Assembly (NCBI GenBank): GCA_029204225.1
Contig: CM055095.1
Span: 19,307,450 to 19,371,449, forward strand
From: Diphasiastrum complanatum
Taxonomy: Eukaryota > Streptophyta > Lycopodiopsida > Lycopodiales > Lycopodiaceae
Direction of reading: 5' to 3'
DNA: 64,000 nucleotides
Of this stretch, positions 34,409 through 47,854 are shown one piece after another. The notes under the pieces were generated by a model. The model had not been told where the DNA came from. It did not search any database and was given only the letters and a program-made list of their open reading frames with translations. Within the stretch, counting starts at the first letter, position 1. Each line of letters opens with the position of its first letter. A program made the position numbers and the translations under genes.

Positions 34409-36787
34409 GTATTATATCTACAGCTCACGACTGTAGGATGTATCTAGCACTACAAAGATGAACACGCGCTCTATCATTCTTTGATGATGAAGCTCAGAGT
34501 TTTAACCTTGGGTGATTAGGTTTTCTTCTTCTGTTATTCTTTAAAGTGGGACTAATGCTGTGAATATTCGGGTGGACGTTTGATCTTTTTCGAATATTGA
34601 TCAGATGATCTTTCAGCTTTCTAGTTGTCAAGATAATCGTAGTATGTACAACAGCCAGATTGTTTCTACTTAAAATAACGTGCCAATAATTTAAGTATGC
34701 GCTGCTGAAAGATAGTGGAGGAAGGGGGCAGAACAGGGTACGGATAAAACTCAACCATCTGTTCAATTCCGGCACTATGCTTATCCAAATGGAGTATTAG
34801 GTACGATGTAGTATGCACTGCAAACAACTTATCTCAATAGCAGATTGTCTTACGTCTGACCTAAACATTTGATTTTGCATCAATACATATACTCGGAGCC
34901 TCGGACAATGCAGTTCTTTTGTTGGACAGCGTTCCAGTGCTGAATCTGAACTCTGAATCTGGTAAGCGCACGCTTTGTAGTATGAAACATAACCGCGCTG
35001 CGCAACATACGTATCAGAGAGAATCATTGATTTTGATGCTTCGCAAGTGGCTCAACAAAATACTGTGATTGCTATGGATTTTGCTGTCTGGACAACGCAA
35101 GAACTTCTGTCTGATTTTCGAATACAGAGGTTCCTTTGTGCCTCTATACTTCAGGCTTCTGCTTACGATCTTAGGATCGTCACCATGGTGTAGCTTTCTA
35201 AATAGAGCCGTACTTTTGCAAGCCAAGACTTTTTCGAAAATATCAACGCGTGTTTATACAGAATATAATCACCCCTTGAATGGTTTAGAACCTGAATTCC
35301 ATTCTAATGCCCTTCAACTTTTCCTAGTGATTTCTAAAACTCATCATTGACTGACATAGCTCATACAATCTGCTAGATATTTGTGGCGTCACGTAACGGC
35401 ATATATATCAAGTATTAATAGGAAGTGCAGTGATTTAAGTATCTACGATATTACTCGACTGAGCATCTCCTCTAAAGTCTATTTGGCATTGCCACAAAAA
35501 AAGTACGCCCTAATAGAATAAAACAAAACAAATATACTGTTCTTTTAACACCTATCAGTAAACCGATCATTGTATTTATTAGTTCAATATCAAGCAACAA
35601 CAACAACAATGATATCAGAGCCGATAATAGGTCCATTATAGCTTGCCTTACGACACTTGATCCTTATACTAATACATGCAAAACCTTTGCCCTCAAAGTC
35701 TTCTTATTTAGCTCCCGATAACATGACATGCATCTATATTCATATGCCAATGTTACTACCAGCTTCATTCATCTCTTGTGCTCCTTTAATTGTACTCGTA
35801 TGCTCCAGGTACTAGTTCCTCACAATGTGCATGAGTGCACCCTTCTCATTACGTGGTTTATCCTCATCACGTAGGGTGGCGTCTCGTGTGTTCCAGTCTT
35901 GCTTCGATCGTGAGGAATTGCCACATATTTCACCATGCTCTCAAACAGCGAGCTACAAACCCACATCTTGGCATTAGATAAGGACCACCGGGAGGACAAG
36001 TATTTTAAATAATCTGAGGACATAGTTAGTGACGAGCCATGGTCTGCAGATTATTTTAAGTCCTGTCCAAACCATGACCCCATTACCTCACCTAATGTTG
36101 TCAATTTTTAGTCGTCAATTTTTACATTTGTAAATTTTTAGTAAACACGATACTTTGGTGGGAATATGACCACATTCTAGGAAATTTGTCAATGACCCAT
36201 TATGTTGGAAATGAGGAAATTCAGCACTCAGTTTTAGGGTTTTCATGTTTTAACCATTAGATTGAAGAAAGAAGGTCTATATCGATTCAAAATCTGAATT
36301 TTTATTGTTGTTAGTAATGAATGACATTGCCATTATTAACAAGGGGATAAATCCTGACTTTTGGTCGTAGCCATGAAATCCATTTAAAAATCAAAATCTT
36401 TATTCATGTCACGTGTCCTTGACATCTCACCATTGGCTGAACCATTTTGTGAGATTCTCACTATGTTGTCTATACCCTTCAAAAACTCTTCCCTTCTTGG
36501 AACACTAATCATTGCCTCATGAAACTTAAACATTCCTAGATTTCTGCTTTCCTTTACCTCTTGACTACTTGCTCCTTGGCTTAATTGCTTTTACACTCCT
36601 CTACATAGTTGGAAATGACTTGAACTTGGTGGCCAACTTCACTACATGCATAATGTAATCTCGTAATCGAGCTTTCTACACTGTCAAGAGGTTTGTCTTC
36701 TTCTGACTTCAATAAGATGGCAAATCCTCAATCTTTGCTACTTATCTATATTGAACATTGTTCTACTTTGCAATTGTGAGAGCCAAT

Positions 36788-37900
36788 CTATTTCTCACTC
36801 TTTCCTATCATTTGCATCACACTCAAAAAATTCTTAGTGATGGAATAAATGTACAACACATTCTCTAACCTTGCATTCCTATTTGTACAAAGAAAAATAG
36901 GAATAGATCCAATGCCCTTAATGACACATTCACCATCATTGGCCATGCTGATGATCTTCTTTTTACCTTCATAAGACACAAAAGAATTGAAGTACTCCTT
37001 GTGACTTGTCATATGAGAGCTTGCTCCACTATTAATCCACCATGAATCAATACATCCCTCATTAGACCTTAGGCTAGAAGTCATAAAAAGAACCACATGC
37101 AAATTGTTCTTCCTCATCTAGAGTGAGATTGTTTTGCTTCTTTCCTTGATCTCTCTTCCTCTTAAAACAATCATTAGCAACGTGCCTCTTAATGTCATAA
37201 TAGAAACACTTAAGCCTCGATTTATCCTTCTTCCTATTACCAAAAGAAGATGCCTCACCTTGATCCAAGTTTCCTTGCTTCTTGAATCTCTTACTTTGCC
37301 TTTGCCCTTGAATTTGCCTCTTGAGAGCAATGCATCTTTTCTTCCAAAAGTAGAAGTGACTTCTCCTCTTGCTTGTGATCTATGTTCTTCTGCCACTAAG
37401 ACCTCTTGCAACTCTTCCACACATGGCAGTGTCTTTTGAATGGCAAAGCTTCACACAAAGTTAGCATGATCATCCAACAAACCATTAAGCATAACTTGAA
37501 CAAGTTATACATCCTTAATGCTTTCATCAATGTAATCAAGATCATTATTCAAGTCTTTAACTCTTAATATAAATGTGTGAGTTTGACAACTTTGGAAGAT
37601 TTGCCTCCTTTGGGTTGGAATCCTGGATGTGGATTTACTTTCATACATCAACTTAAATGCATTTCATGCCTCATTTGAAGAAGAGCACTTACAAACTTCC
37701 TTAAGAAGTTCATTGGTGACATTCACTTTGATGATGTAGAGTGCTCTCCTGGCCCTTTTGTCATAACTTACTTTCTCTTGAAGCACCAAATGTCTTTTGG
37801 AACAATGTTCATTAGCTCATTCAACTCAAGCACAAATTCAATCCTCACTTTTCGAGTTGAGTAATTGGTAGAGTTGAGCCTATCATTACTTTCCACTATT
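36788..37900 (-). pseudogene. Decayed copia gag-protease in intron 1
   Basis: The minus strand reads degenerate gag (KVNVTNELLKEVCKCSSS), a damaged knuckle (CFYYDIKRHVANDC, where the second Cys is Tyr) and the protease (WWINSGASSHMTSHKE, normally D-S-G-A). The protease Asp is replaced by Asn. Pol is absent. A degenerate primer site (CTCTGATTCCAT) near 38693 suggests an LTR to its right, not delimited. Confidence 0.78.
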
Positions 37901-39989
37901 AGTAGTCATCATGCAAATTGATTACTCCTAAGCTTTGAACTTGCTCTAATGCATTATGCACTCACACTCCTCTAAAAAAATGAAGGACTAATAAAATCCC
38001 AAAGATTTAAAACCTTGCAATACTTTCTCTCTTGAAACTATTCAAATAACATGTAGATTTTGTATGAATCTTGATTAGCATGTGATCTAACACATTAGAT
38101 TGAACCTAAGATTTGAAATTAATGACACACACTCTTTAATAGATTAGAATCTTTCCAACAAGATATCTAATCAAAATTTTGAAGAGCTAATTACATTCAA
38201 TCCTATTGGATCAACAAGAAATTTATATTTGAAATAGTTGACAATCTTAATGCTCAATATTAAACAGAGCCTATTTCTTCCATAGGGGAGCAAAACTCAT
38301 CTACTAGAAAAAATTTCATCACAAGTGGAGCAAAGCTCAGCCATAAGGATACTGTTCATCCACAAGGGGAGCTTAGCTCATCCACAAGAGAGGGTTTCCA
38401 ACTAGAAACTAGAAACAACAATGTAGCTTGATTGTACACAATCTTTTTAGCAAATAAAGAGCTTGTTTGATGAACCACATCAAAAAGACATTTGATCTTT
38501 TTCCTTGATCTTCAATAGACCTAAAATGATCTAGAAATGGCTTTTCATAACATAGATCCACTCACAACACAAAGTTAAACAAGATTCGATAAAAAACAAA
38601 TGTGGACAAATGCACAAAATTATGCTAGACTAAAGGTCGTCCTAAAGTCTCTGCTAATTTTGGCAATATTACTATTTTTGGACACCACCTTACTCTGATT
38701 CCATCTTAATTCTTAAATATACAAGACCAATAATAGATGCAAAAAGAATCTCATCTCATTTGTTAGGCAATTTCACACATATCTCACTAGTTTTGATCAA
38801 TTCTACTTGCCAAAATGAAATACCAACATAACTACATTAAAAGAAGTTTGGATCTGCTACAAATAGGCCATACAACAGTAGGGATCCAATTAAAACACAA
38901 TTAAAATAGAGATTTACGGTCAAATATAAGAATTATCCACAAATGTAGAAGAAAACCAAAGATGAGAGAATAATATTGCTTCCAAAGCTTTCAAATGTGG
39001 AATAGCTTCAATGTTCTACATTCTCCACACCCTGACTACTATTTATAGCTGAAAGTGATGACTCTCTATCTACTCTCTAGAGTCATTTTGCCTACCTTAG
39101 TCACCACTTGGTCAAAATTAGCTATATTGGCCAAAATTTCCAAGTAACTCTGAAAATGAACTAATTGTATGTACAAGTGACCAAATGAACTTGGATCCAA
39201 CTAAAATAGTCATGTATTCTAATTTCACATGACATTGTGCAAAAAAAACCATGTGAACCTTGTTTACAATTCTGGCTCTAAAATGGCTAAAATGACCAAA
39301 ATTACTCCAGTATGAGTTGACAATTTTTCACATTTGCTTGTCTACTTCCCTATTGTCACCCCTTGAAACTACTCTTTAGAACCATAAGTGCAATGATTGT
39401 AATAGTCATCTAGTTTCATCTCGATAGATTTCCAAAATGGTAATTTTGGCCTTGAAATGTCGTGTGGCTTAATTGATTATAAGCATTAAATTCTCGATAC
39501 AAATTATCTTTTTGACTCCCATTGTAGATGCAATTTTTAACCATGTTGCAAGCAATTATGTATCCCAATAAGATAGACATTTTTAAACATTTTCATGTAA
39601 GCTTCTACTCACTTTGCTGCAATAGAACCATCAGAAGTATGTTATAGCTGCTAAGATTCACTTTCCCTTCTCTGACATTCCCACTGATTGTCTTCAACTT
39701 GGCTCTATTATTACTATTATAAATCTTGTCAAGAATAAATGGCCCTATCCACAAAGGTTATCATTAAAGCACATATTGTTCTTTGCAAATATAGTACCTC
39801 TTCACTTTCATGCCATGCAAGGATAGACATGTAGGTGGGTAGACATGCAAGGATATACATGTACCTCTTCACTTTCATTCCGCGCAAGTAGGTTTCAACA
39901 CCGGAGCTTCTTTGAGCAATCTCGTTGTTGTGAGGAATGTAGGAATGTTGTCTCACATTCCTCTTTCACTATCAAACTTTTTCTTGTCC

Positions 39990-41440
39990 TGCAATAGATT
40001 GTTAGGAGGCAACAACATAGCACCAAGGTTATTCAGAAACCTTCCATAATAACCAATGCTTTCCAAGAAGGTTTTTTTTAAGGAGGTTCAATGTTTTCTT
40101 GCTCCTCCTTGCTTGTATTAGTACTTAGTCCATCCTTGCTAACTATATGTCCAAGAAGCACACCATAAGGGGTAGAGAAAAAACATTATTTGGAGTCCTT
40201 CAAGACATCCAAATGTTATTTCTAGAAATAAGTAGCCACTCACAAATCATCACCATAAAAACTTTCAATGGCAGTGACAAGAGATTGCCAAATACCCCAT
40301 TCAAAGCTTTGGTATGCACCTAGAGCATTGCTAAGCCAAAGGGCATAACATGGTGTGCATAGCTCCGAAAAATTGTTGTACAAGCTGTATTCACTTTGTC
40401 AGCATCATCCATTGCTAATTGATTATAGCTTGCAAAGCAATCTTTGAAGCCATAGGTCTTTTCCTAGCACGATCATCAAATGATTGATTAATAAATGCTG
40501 AGGCCTAGTAGTCTTTCATAGTATGCTTATTCAAAGACTTATATTCCACACAAATTCCAACTGTAGCATTTTTTTGTGTCACAATGTGTGGAATACAACT
40601 ATTGGACACCAATCAATGATTTCCTTAGGTAATATAAGTCTAGCATCTCTCATTTTATTTAACTCTTCATAAATAGGGTGCAATGTGTCTCTACTTGTGC
40701 CTTATTGGCTCAATCCCCTCCTAGAGAGGCATTGTATGAGTCACTTGTCCTTGAGGAACACATTCGTACATCCATGCAAATACTCATTTTTTTTGTACCA
40801 AAGTGTCTTTTATCTCCTCAATTTGTTGTTCATTGAATTAGGCTCCCACTTTGATCACCTTGGTATTGTCATCTTAAAAGATTGTAATTATGAAACAATC
40901 GGCGTCTCTTATCCTTCTTTTCTTCTAGTTGGTTGAAACTTAATTACAATATTTTTGATGAGATGGAAATCCTATATTTGAAGTGAGTTCGTCCCATTTT
41001 TCTAGGAATAATGGTGCCCTTTCATTCTTTGGGATGTGTTGATAGGCATCAATACTATTTATTTTCTCCTTTCAAAAGTTTGATGTTCAAAATAATCGGC
41101 CATTTTTTTAATCCATGGTTTGCTTAACATCATCCCATATAGATCACCAGGCTACATTCTTATTATATGTATGTTAATATGGGTTGTCAAACCTACCACT
41201 GTAATTGTCGAATTTTGTATGATTCCTTCTAGTTTTACCAATGAATTGTCAACCAATTTCAACATGGTTTTGCTTTCTGGCTTCACTTGCAAAATCATAT
41301 TTGATGACAAAATTACACTCATTACATTTATAGAGCTCTTGCATCAACAATTACATATGGGATTGTAATTCCATGGGTAGTGACATTTGTTGTTCTAACT
41401 CATAGTCCCTACTAGTCATCAAAAACTAAGTAATTCTCAA
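39990..41440 (-). pseudogene. Decayed gypsy reverse transcriptase in intron 1
   Basis: Minus-strand pieces include GICVEYKSLNKHTMKDY (near 40570) and PYGVLLGHIVSKDGLSTN (near 40150), the start and end of a gypsy reverse transcriptase, in order but with many stops. Left and right limits are approximate. No LTRs were found. Confidence 0.65.
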
Positions 41441-42499
41441 GTGCTTTTCTACAAGTGGCCTCCTTGAATTCTTTCTCTTAGCGATAGCTCCAAAAACAGG
41501 TAGTGACTCTAGGTGAAAATGTCTATTCTCTTGGTGTCTAGATGACTGATGTCTTCTAAGCGCTTGGGTGCTCACCACCTCGAGGCATGCATGTGTTTCA
41601 ACACTCCTTCTCTGGGTGGGATGATCCTATGTTATGAGTTTATGTGATCATTTCTAGCTCGTGTGATTGTTTTGATCAGGGTGTAAGGCCACACCTATGT
41701 TTCAATGGAGTCGAATGATGAGTACATCTTTCCCATCACAGTGGTCAATAAGCATGTACTTATACTCAGAAAGCTTGGAATTTCATTCATAATATGGAAC
41801 ACATAAAATAATGCAGCCATTATTTTTCCACATAGAGAATTAGTTGTTTGATCATTTCGACTCATCTTTTTTTGCCAACATTTTTTCATTTTTTTTTTTA
41901 GTTTTTTACATTCATGGTTTTTTTCTTGCATTATATGTTCACTTTTTTTTAAAAATTTATCTTTTTGTTGTCTTTTGTGGCAGCTCGTCATTGGCTGTCC
42001 ACATGCACATTCTATCATAACTTTCGTGTACTATGCCTCAACTTTTTATTGGTTGTCAAGCTTGAAATTTTGACGAGATCACTCACAAAAAATTCTAGTT
42101 CTAAATTATATGAACATTGTGCTCTGGATGTGCTTCTGGGATGCCTCTAGAATACAAAGAAAATCTAAGCATTTGGCATTACAAATTGTTATGTTAGTAG
42201 TTACTATTTTTGGAAGTTAAACGTGTGCATAAACATCTTCAAACCTTTTTGGAATAAAAAGTTAATAAATCTACCGAATTTTACTCCAGAAAAGGCCCCA
42301 GGCTCTGGGACGAGTGCCTTCCCCTATACATAACAACCTCTCAATAGCTTCTCAAATAATATTCCTCTTCACACAATCATGCACACCATGAACCCCCTCC
42401 CCCCCTTCTACCCTTATTTATGCTCTTAAGGAAGGGCTTTCTTTGAAGCTTCTTTTCACTTTTTGAGGATTGGAACATTCTTCTAAAAAGTCAATTTAC

Positions 42500-42766
42500 T
42501 GTCAATAATCAGATATGGAACATCAAGCATTCACCAGAGCAATCACCACAAGAAGGCGGAAGAAGAACACGCACAATCACTCTATCATACTAGATCATAC
42601 TAATATGCGAAATATACAAATGAACCTTGAACCCTAATAGAGAGAGAAATCCTACGAGTAGACTAATAGACTAGCCTATGGTTAATTACAGCTGGTCACA
42701 GTTGTCAACATTATTAATGTACATCGTTAACAGCAATAAAATGAAGTTTAGCATTGATTTCTAACA
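42500..42766 (-). repeat. 3' LTR of the intron 1 copia
   Basis: A 267-bp LTR beginning TGTCAATAATCAGATATGG and ending TTTCTAACA. It is followed at once (reading right) by the reverse complement of a purine tract (CTCTCCCTCAATGA). Confidence 0.95.
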
Positions 42767-43790
42767 CTCTCCCTCAATGATAAAGTTACATTCTTCTATT
42801 CCTAATAGAGTACAAAACCTCTCAAATTTACATCTACCTAATGACTTAGTAAAAATATCTGCCATTTGATCTTCAGATTTACAAAAATTTTCTCTCGAAC
42901 AAAATGATAGTGTATTTCGATGTGCTTGGTTCGAGCATGTAAAACTGGACTTTTGGCAAGGTGAATGCAGCTTTGATTGTCGCAAGCTATAATTGTCGCA
43001 TTCCTTGTGGTTGACCTAAATGCACAAGCAATTTTTGTAACCATACCGCTTCTTGTGTAGCATTGCTGAGTGCTCGATATTCAGCTTCCGTCGATGATAA
43101 GACTACTGTAGGTTGCTTTTTGCTGCTGCATGAAATTGCAGCTGTACCATAACTGAATGTATGACCACAAGTAGATCTTCTGCCATCAATATTACCTGCC
43201 CAATCGGCATCTGTATAACCTACCAACATTGGTGCTTTAGGCTGATCATACTTCAAACCAAAATTCAATGTCCCTCGAATGTATCTGAGAATACGTTTAG
43301 CAGACTTCCAGTGTGCTTTATGATTTTGCATAAATTGACTAACAACACCAACAACATAAGAAATATCAGGTCGTGTGTGTGTCAAATTAATCAAACTACC
43401 CACCAGCTGTCTATACAAATAAGCATCCACTTTCTCAGATTCATCATATGCAGTAAGCTTCATGTTGACATCCATACGTGTACTCAAAGGCTTACAATCC
43501 AGCATATTGGACTTATAAAGCAAATCTCGTGCATATTTGATTTGTGTAAGAAAGACCATGTCTTCCTTTTTCCATACTTCAATGCCAAGACAATAGTGCA
43601 TCAATCCTAGATCGCTCATGTCATAAGCATTGGAAAGATCTGATTTGATTTCATCAATTAAGCTCTCATTACTTCCTGTAATAATCAAATCATCCACGTA
43701 TAACACAATGAACACTATATCTGAATCTTGCCTTAGAATGTAAAGATTAGGATCAGCATCACTCTTTACATTCTGCAACTCCATTCTGTT
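42767..43790 (-). pseudogene. Copia reverse transcriptase (C-terminal part) and RNase H
   Basis: From 43784 the minus strand reads KSDADPNLYILRQ and FIVLYVDDLIITGS (the YVDD catalytic site), then YLYRQLVGSLINLTHTRPD. The RNase H part has GYTDADWAGNIDGRRST and SSTEAEYRALSNATQEAVWL. After 42990 a frameshift separates the tail, which still reads QMADIFTKSLGRCKFERF. The N-terminal reverse transcriptase half is missing because of the internal deletion. Confidence 0.88.
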
Positions 43791-44298
43791 GTGGTGAATA
43801 GGGTGCAGTAGTTTGTCTCTTGATCCCCTGATCCTTGCAAAAATTTATAAACTCTATTGAAAAATACTCACCGCCACCATATGATCTGAGGGTCTTAACA
43901 TAACAATCTGTTTGTTTTTCAACTAGAGCCTTGAACTCTCTAAACTTGGCAAAAGCATCAGATTTCTTGCTTATGAAATAAATCCAGATATGTCTACTAC
44001 AATCATCAATGAATGTGATGAAATAGTAACAACCACTAATGGACCTAGTTTGTATTGGTCCACACAAATCACTATGAACAAGATCAAGAATGCCATTGGC
44101 TCTTCTTGCTCCATCTTTGGAAAATCTCTCTCTATCATGTTTTCCCAAAATGCAACCCTCACAAATTTTTCCTTCAAAAGAGATATCAAGCAATCCAACA
44201 AGTAGATTACCTCTTTTAAGGATTTGCAAGCTTTGAGCACTAATATGACCAAATCTTTGATGCCAAAGGTCACTTCGACTATCAACAGTGCTTACCAT
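43759..44298 (-). pseudogene. Copia integrase, truncated
   Basis: The frame reads LWHQRFGHISAQSLQ, CEGCILGKHDRERF, LVHSDLCGPIQTRS, FIDDCSRHIW and YSPQQNGVAE. Directly after VAE the sequence switches to the middle of reverse transcriptase in another frame. The integrase C-terminus and the reverse transcriptase start have been deleted cleanly at about 43760-43785. Confidence 0.88.
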
Positions 44299-44334
44299 AG
44301 CTTGAGTAAAAGATCACGCATTTAATTTGTAGAG

Positions 44335-45722
44335 TCAATTCCCGTTGACTCTAGCTCCTATAGCAATCACTTTGTAGTGATTCTTGATGTCCTTGACGAG
44401 ACATTTGTCGCTGTCAAACTCAACCTTGAGTTGCTGATCAGCCATCGTCCCAACAGATAGTAGATTGTTAGCTAAGCCAGGTACATATTGCACATTGCTT
44501 ATCTGCTTTATCTTCTCGCTGGCTAACTTCATTGGTACCACTCCAGTTCCTTTAACAGATAGCAATTTGCCATCAGCTTGTCCAACGTCATCACCATTGT
44601 CAGTTTTCTTGAGTTCTGAAAACCACTCTTTCCTTGAAGTCATGTGCTTGGATGCATCACTATCAATGTGCCAGGTATCCTTGGCTTCATCACTTGTCAT
44701 TAATGCTGTAATGAACAATTTTGAGTTATCAACCTGTATCATCTTCATATTGATCATCATCGTATTGATGTTGATCAGTATAATTGTCTTCATAATAATA
44801 GTCATTAAATTGATGTTGATCAGCATAATTTCCCGCTTGCCATTTGTCTTTTTTTTGTTCCATCTCCTTCTGTTTCTTGAAGCATTTACGCTCCCAGTGG
44901 CCAGGTTTGTTGCAGTACCTACAATTTCCAGGTTTATTTTGTCTTGAATAGCTGCGTCCTTGACCTCGGCCTTGATTCCAATTGCCTCGATTTGGACTAT
45001 CATTGACTTGCTCATGAAATTGTTGAAATGATCCCTGGCTTGAGTTTGCTCCTCTCGATTGATACCTTCCACGACCAAATCTTCCACCTCGTCCTCTAAC
45101 TACAAGAGCTTGATCATAGCCCCTGTTACGATGATTTAAGTTCTCTTGATGTTGCTCTTCCTGCAAAAGCAATCCACGTAGTTCTTCATAGGTTGGAAGA
45201 TTTTCTCTTTTGGCTATACTCGTCACAAACATCTGATGTGACTCACTCAGACTATTCAATGTTAGTTGCACAATCTCACGATCTTGCACTCACCCTCCAA
45301 CTGCTGCTAATTGGTCACGGATCTCTTGGATCTTCAGTATGTGATCGGCAATAGTTGCACCATCATCCATCCGCAATGTATGCAACTTCGTCTTCAAAAA
45401 TAATATTCGAGATGTATTTGTCGTTTCAAACAATGTCTTCAATGTATCCCACGCTTCTTTTGGTCCTTCTGAATCTGAAATATAGGGAATAATTGCATCT
45501 CTAACTGATAAGTTGATGACATTCTGGGCTTTCCATTTTCTCCTATCAAATAAATGCCTGCTGATCTTTTTCAAACATTGGCCTTGTCTCTTCACCTGTC
45601 ACGATCTCCCATAGCTCCTTTTCCATCAAAATGTTCTTCAGTTTGAATTTTCAAACTGCATGCTTGCCGGCACCTTCCAATTTGCTTGACTCATTGAGGA
45701 CACTCTCGCTTAGAGTTGCCAT
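44335..45722 (-). pseudogene. Copia gag and protease
   Basis: Gag starts at the ATG 45722-45720 (MATLSESVLNESSKLEG) and soon has a TGA. It continues with KEAWDTLKTLFETTNTSR, an Arg/Gly-rich stretch and the knuckle CRYCNKPGHWERKC. The protease site reads WHIDSDASKHMTSRKE, with Asp in place of the Gly of DSGA, so even this young copy has a damaged protease. Frameshifts occur near 45290 and 44730-45090. Confidence 0.85.
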
Positions 45723-45835
45723 TACTGGATAGATGAGTCCGAATCACAAAAAATGGCTCAGTCTGAGCAGACAACCTGTCTCCAAATTTTATCACACCAC
45801 AGAACTACATATATTTGGTTGTACACCTGATATCG

Positions 45836-46060
45836 GTACGACGCGTTGGTGCATGACTGCTCAGGATTCTCTTTAGCTCACGCGCGTGGATCCGATATTG
45901 GTACGACGCGTGGATGTACAACTGCTCAATATTTTCTTTACCTTTGGCGTGTGGATCCAATATTGGTACGGATATGCTATATTTGTACGACGCGCGGATG
46001 TACGACTGCTCAGGATTTTTCGTACCTCTGGCGCATCGATCCAATATTGGTACGGAAAAG
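45836..46060. repeat. Tandem repeats in the copia leader (TACGACGCG units)
   Basis: Three imperfect units begin TACGACGCG at about 45837, 45901 and 45987. Each contains GACTGCTCAGGATT (or AACTGCTCAATATT) and ends near GATCCAATATTGGTACG. They lie between the primer site and gag, so they may be part of the leader, but no function can be read. Confidence 0.75.
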
Positions 46061-46313
46061 ATAAAAAGTAGAGAGAATATAAGAACTTTCAGAGGGAATA
46101 TTCTAGATTTCTCACTTCGGCACGGTGGCTACGCTGCCTCCTCTTTGAAAAGATTTCGAAATGTGTGATCGTTCAAAAGACAGAGATCAGTAATGTGAAA
46201 AGTATGAAGCCTCCTAACTCTGAATGGCAGTACTAGACACTGTCTAGTGTGTTTTGCGGTACTTCAAACAAACAAATGAGACATTTCTTGGCAAACCTCT
46301 CATACAAGTGGCT

Positions 46314-46532
46314 CTTTTCACAACAACTAGGAAGTATTGTAAAAAAAAAAAGGAAAAAATATCTCCCACTAGATTTTCAATATGTCTGATGCTGCCCTAG
46401 CCTTTCTGATGCATCCGGGACTGTGCTTTTCACAACAACTAGGAAGTATTGTAAAAATCTCCCCACTCAATAGATTTTCAATTTGTCTAATGCTGCCCTG
46501 GCCTTTCTGATGCCTCCGGGACTGTGTCTTCG
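46314..46532. repeat. Tandem duplication in the copia leader (~110 bp x 2)
   Basis: Two adjacent units start CTTTTCACAACAACTAGGAA at about 46314 and 46425 and end CCGGGACTGTG. They differ mainly by an A-rich insertion in the first. Confidence 0.8.
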
Positions 46533-46712
46533 TTCCCCACTGATGATTCTGAGCTCCAAACCTGTAAAATACACCAAAGAAGGATTTCTTTCAGCCGTTT
46601 TTGTCTCTCCAAGCTTTCACCTCCTGTGAAGGACTTTCTCACTTCATTGTGGAGCCTGTGACAAGCTGTATCCACTGAGCAGGCACGCAGGGCTATCGTT
46701 GCTCTGATACCA

Positions 46713-46976
46713 TGTCAATAATCAGATATGGAACATCAAGCATTCACCATAGCAATCACCACAAGAAGGCGGAAGAAGAACACGCACAATCACCCTATCA
46801 TACTAGATCATACTAAAATGTGAAATGTACAAATGAACCCTGAACCTTGATAGAGAGAGAAAACTTACGAGTAGACTAATAGACTAGCCTATGGCTAATT
46901 ACAGTTGGTAACAGCTGTCAACATTAATGTACATCGTAAACAGTAATAGAATGAAGTTTATCATTGATTTCTAACA
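46713..46976 (-). repeat. 5' LTR of the intron 1 copia
   Basis: A 264-bp LTR beginning TGTCAATAATCAGATATGG directly after the primer site and ending TTTCTAACA, then the target duplication TTTAC. Confidence 0.95.
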
Positions 46977-47854
46977 TTTACATGATGAAAATAATCTTCA
47001 TTTTTGTAAGGCTAGCACATGGAGTGAAAAGCCGTGTACTTGAAGGCCATAGCTCTTTTGGCACATGTGTGAAGGGTAAAGGGGGCTTAAGGGGGGCACA
47101 AGCCATAGTGAAAAGGTAGGTTGGTCCCCATATTAGTCAAAAACTTTTTATATCTTTTAGGGTATGTGAGGGTTTACTAGGCCTATCTTTGGCATTCTAT
47201 ATATTTTAATTTGTCAAGATCCTATTTGAGCAAGCAATAAAATTCATATGAAATCTGTGTTCACAATATTTTGACATCAGTGGTGCAATGGCGAATTTAG
47301 TACCTGCTAAACTTTTGCATTGATCAACATTGACCTTGGGACTCATGATTTGGGAAACCTTCTCAGTGAACCAATTTCTCTAAAAAGCAAAACTGGGCAT
47401 TTTTCATTAGTATAATATATTTTTAGTACACAAAAAATCAACTTGATGGTGTCAATAGTTACAAATTATACTTCAAGGGTAGTTCTAAGGCCACCATCAA
47501 AAAATTGTCTTGTACTTAACTATGACAATGAAGGTATACTTTAGATTCATTCCCAAACCTAGAATATTAGTTGTTCGAGTCTTGAAATATAACCCTCAAG
47601 TTTTTAGTATGGGTTTGGAAAAAACTTACACTATCAAAATCTAATAGCTTACAAAAGGAAGGACTGGGTTGCTCAACTTTTTTTTGTGGTTGTCATGTTC
47701 ATATTTAAAAATATCTACTCTTTTAGAAGTTCGTGATAATAATACAATGTTTGTGTGTTGTGAATTTGTGTTTATTAGTTTCTACCAAATTGGTTATGTT
47801 GAATGGAAAGATTGAACATGCACTAGGTCAATAACTTTTTGCATTTGTGAATAG

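Larger units (their letters stand above)
33355..35240 (+). repeat. MADS 5' locus, live copy of the inverted duplication
   Basis: This is the source or sister of the decayed duplicate at 3390-5809 plus 15063-15545. It comprises upstream sequence, MADS exon 1 and the first 0.8 kb of intron 1. Intron sequence at about 34890-35190 is single-copy here but triplicated in the other copy. The position matching the transposon insertion in the duplicate is about 33820. Confidence 0.85.
42500..46976 (-). mobile_element. Complete Ty1/copia element with 5-bp target duplication
   Basis: LTRs at 42500-42766 and 46713-46976 both start TGT and end ACA. They flank an internal region with a primer site (GCTCTGATACCA at 46701-46712, reverse strand) and a purine tract beside the left LTR. 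Flanks carry the direct duplication TTTAC (42495-42499 and 46977-46981). The LTRs differ at roughly 18 positions plus a 3-bp gap, so the insertion is moderately young. The element is internally deleted between integrase and reverse transcriptase and is not autonomous. Confidence 0.95.
34409..47854 (+). other. MADS intron 1 (13,446 bp)
   Basis: This intron runs from GTATTA to TTGTGAATAG. It contains the end of the duplicated segment, a decayed copia gag (36788-37900), decayed gypsy (about 39990-41440), and a complete copia element (42500-46976). Other stretches (35241-36780, 37901-39980, 41441-42499, 46977-47854) hold nothing recognisable beyond short low-complexity sequence. Confidence 0.85.

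Noticed and set aside
35455-35490. Possible third terminal repeat of the four-gene element (reverse complement TTTAGAGGAG)
   Set aside because: Only the first ten bases resemble the repeat (one mismatch); the rest does not, and no element sequence follows.
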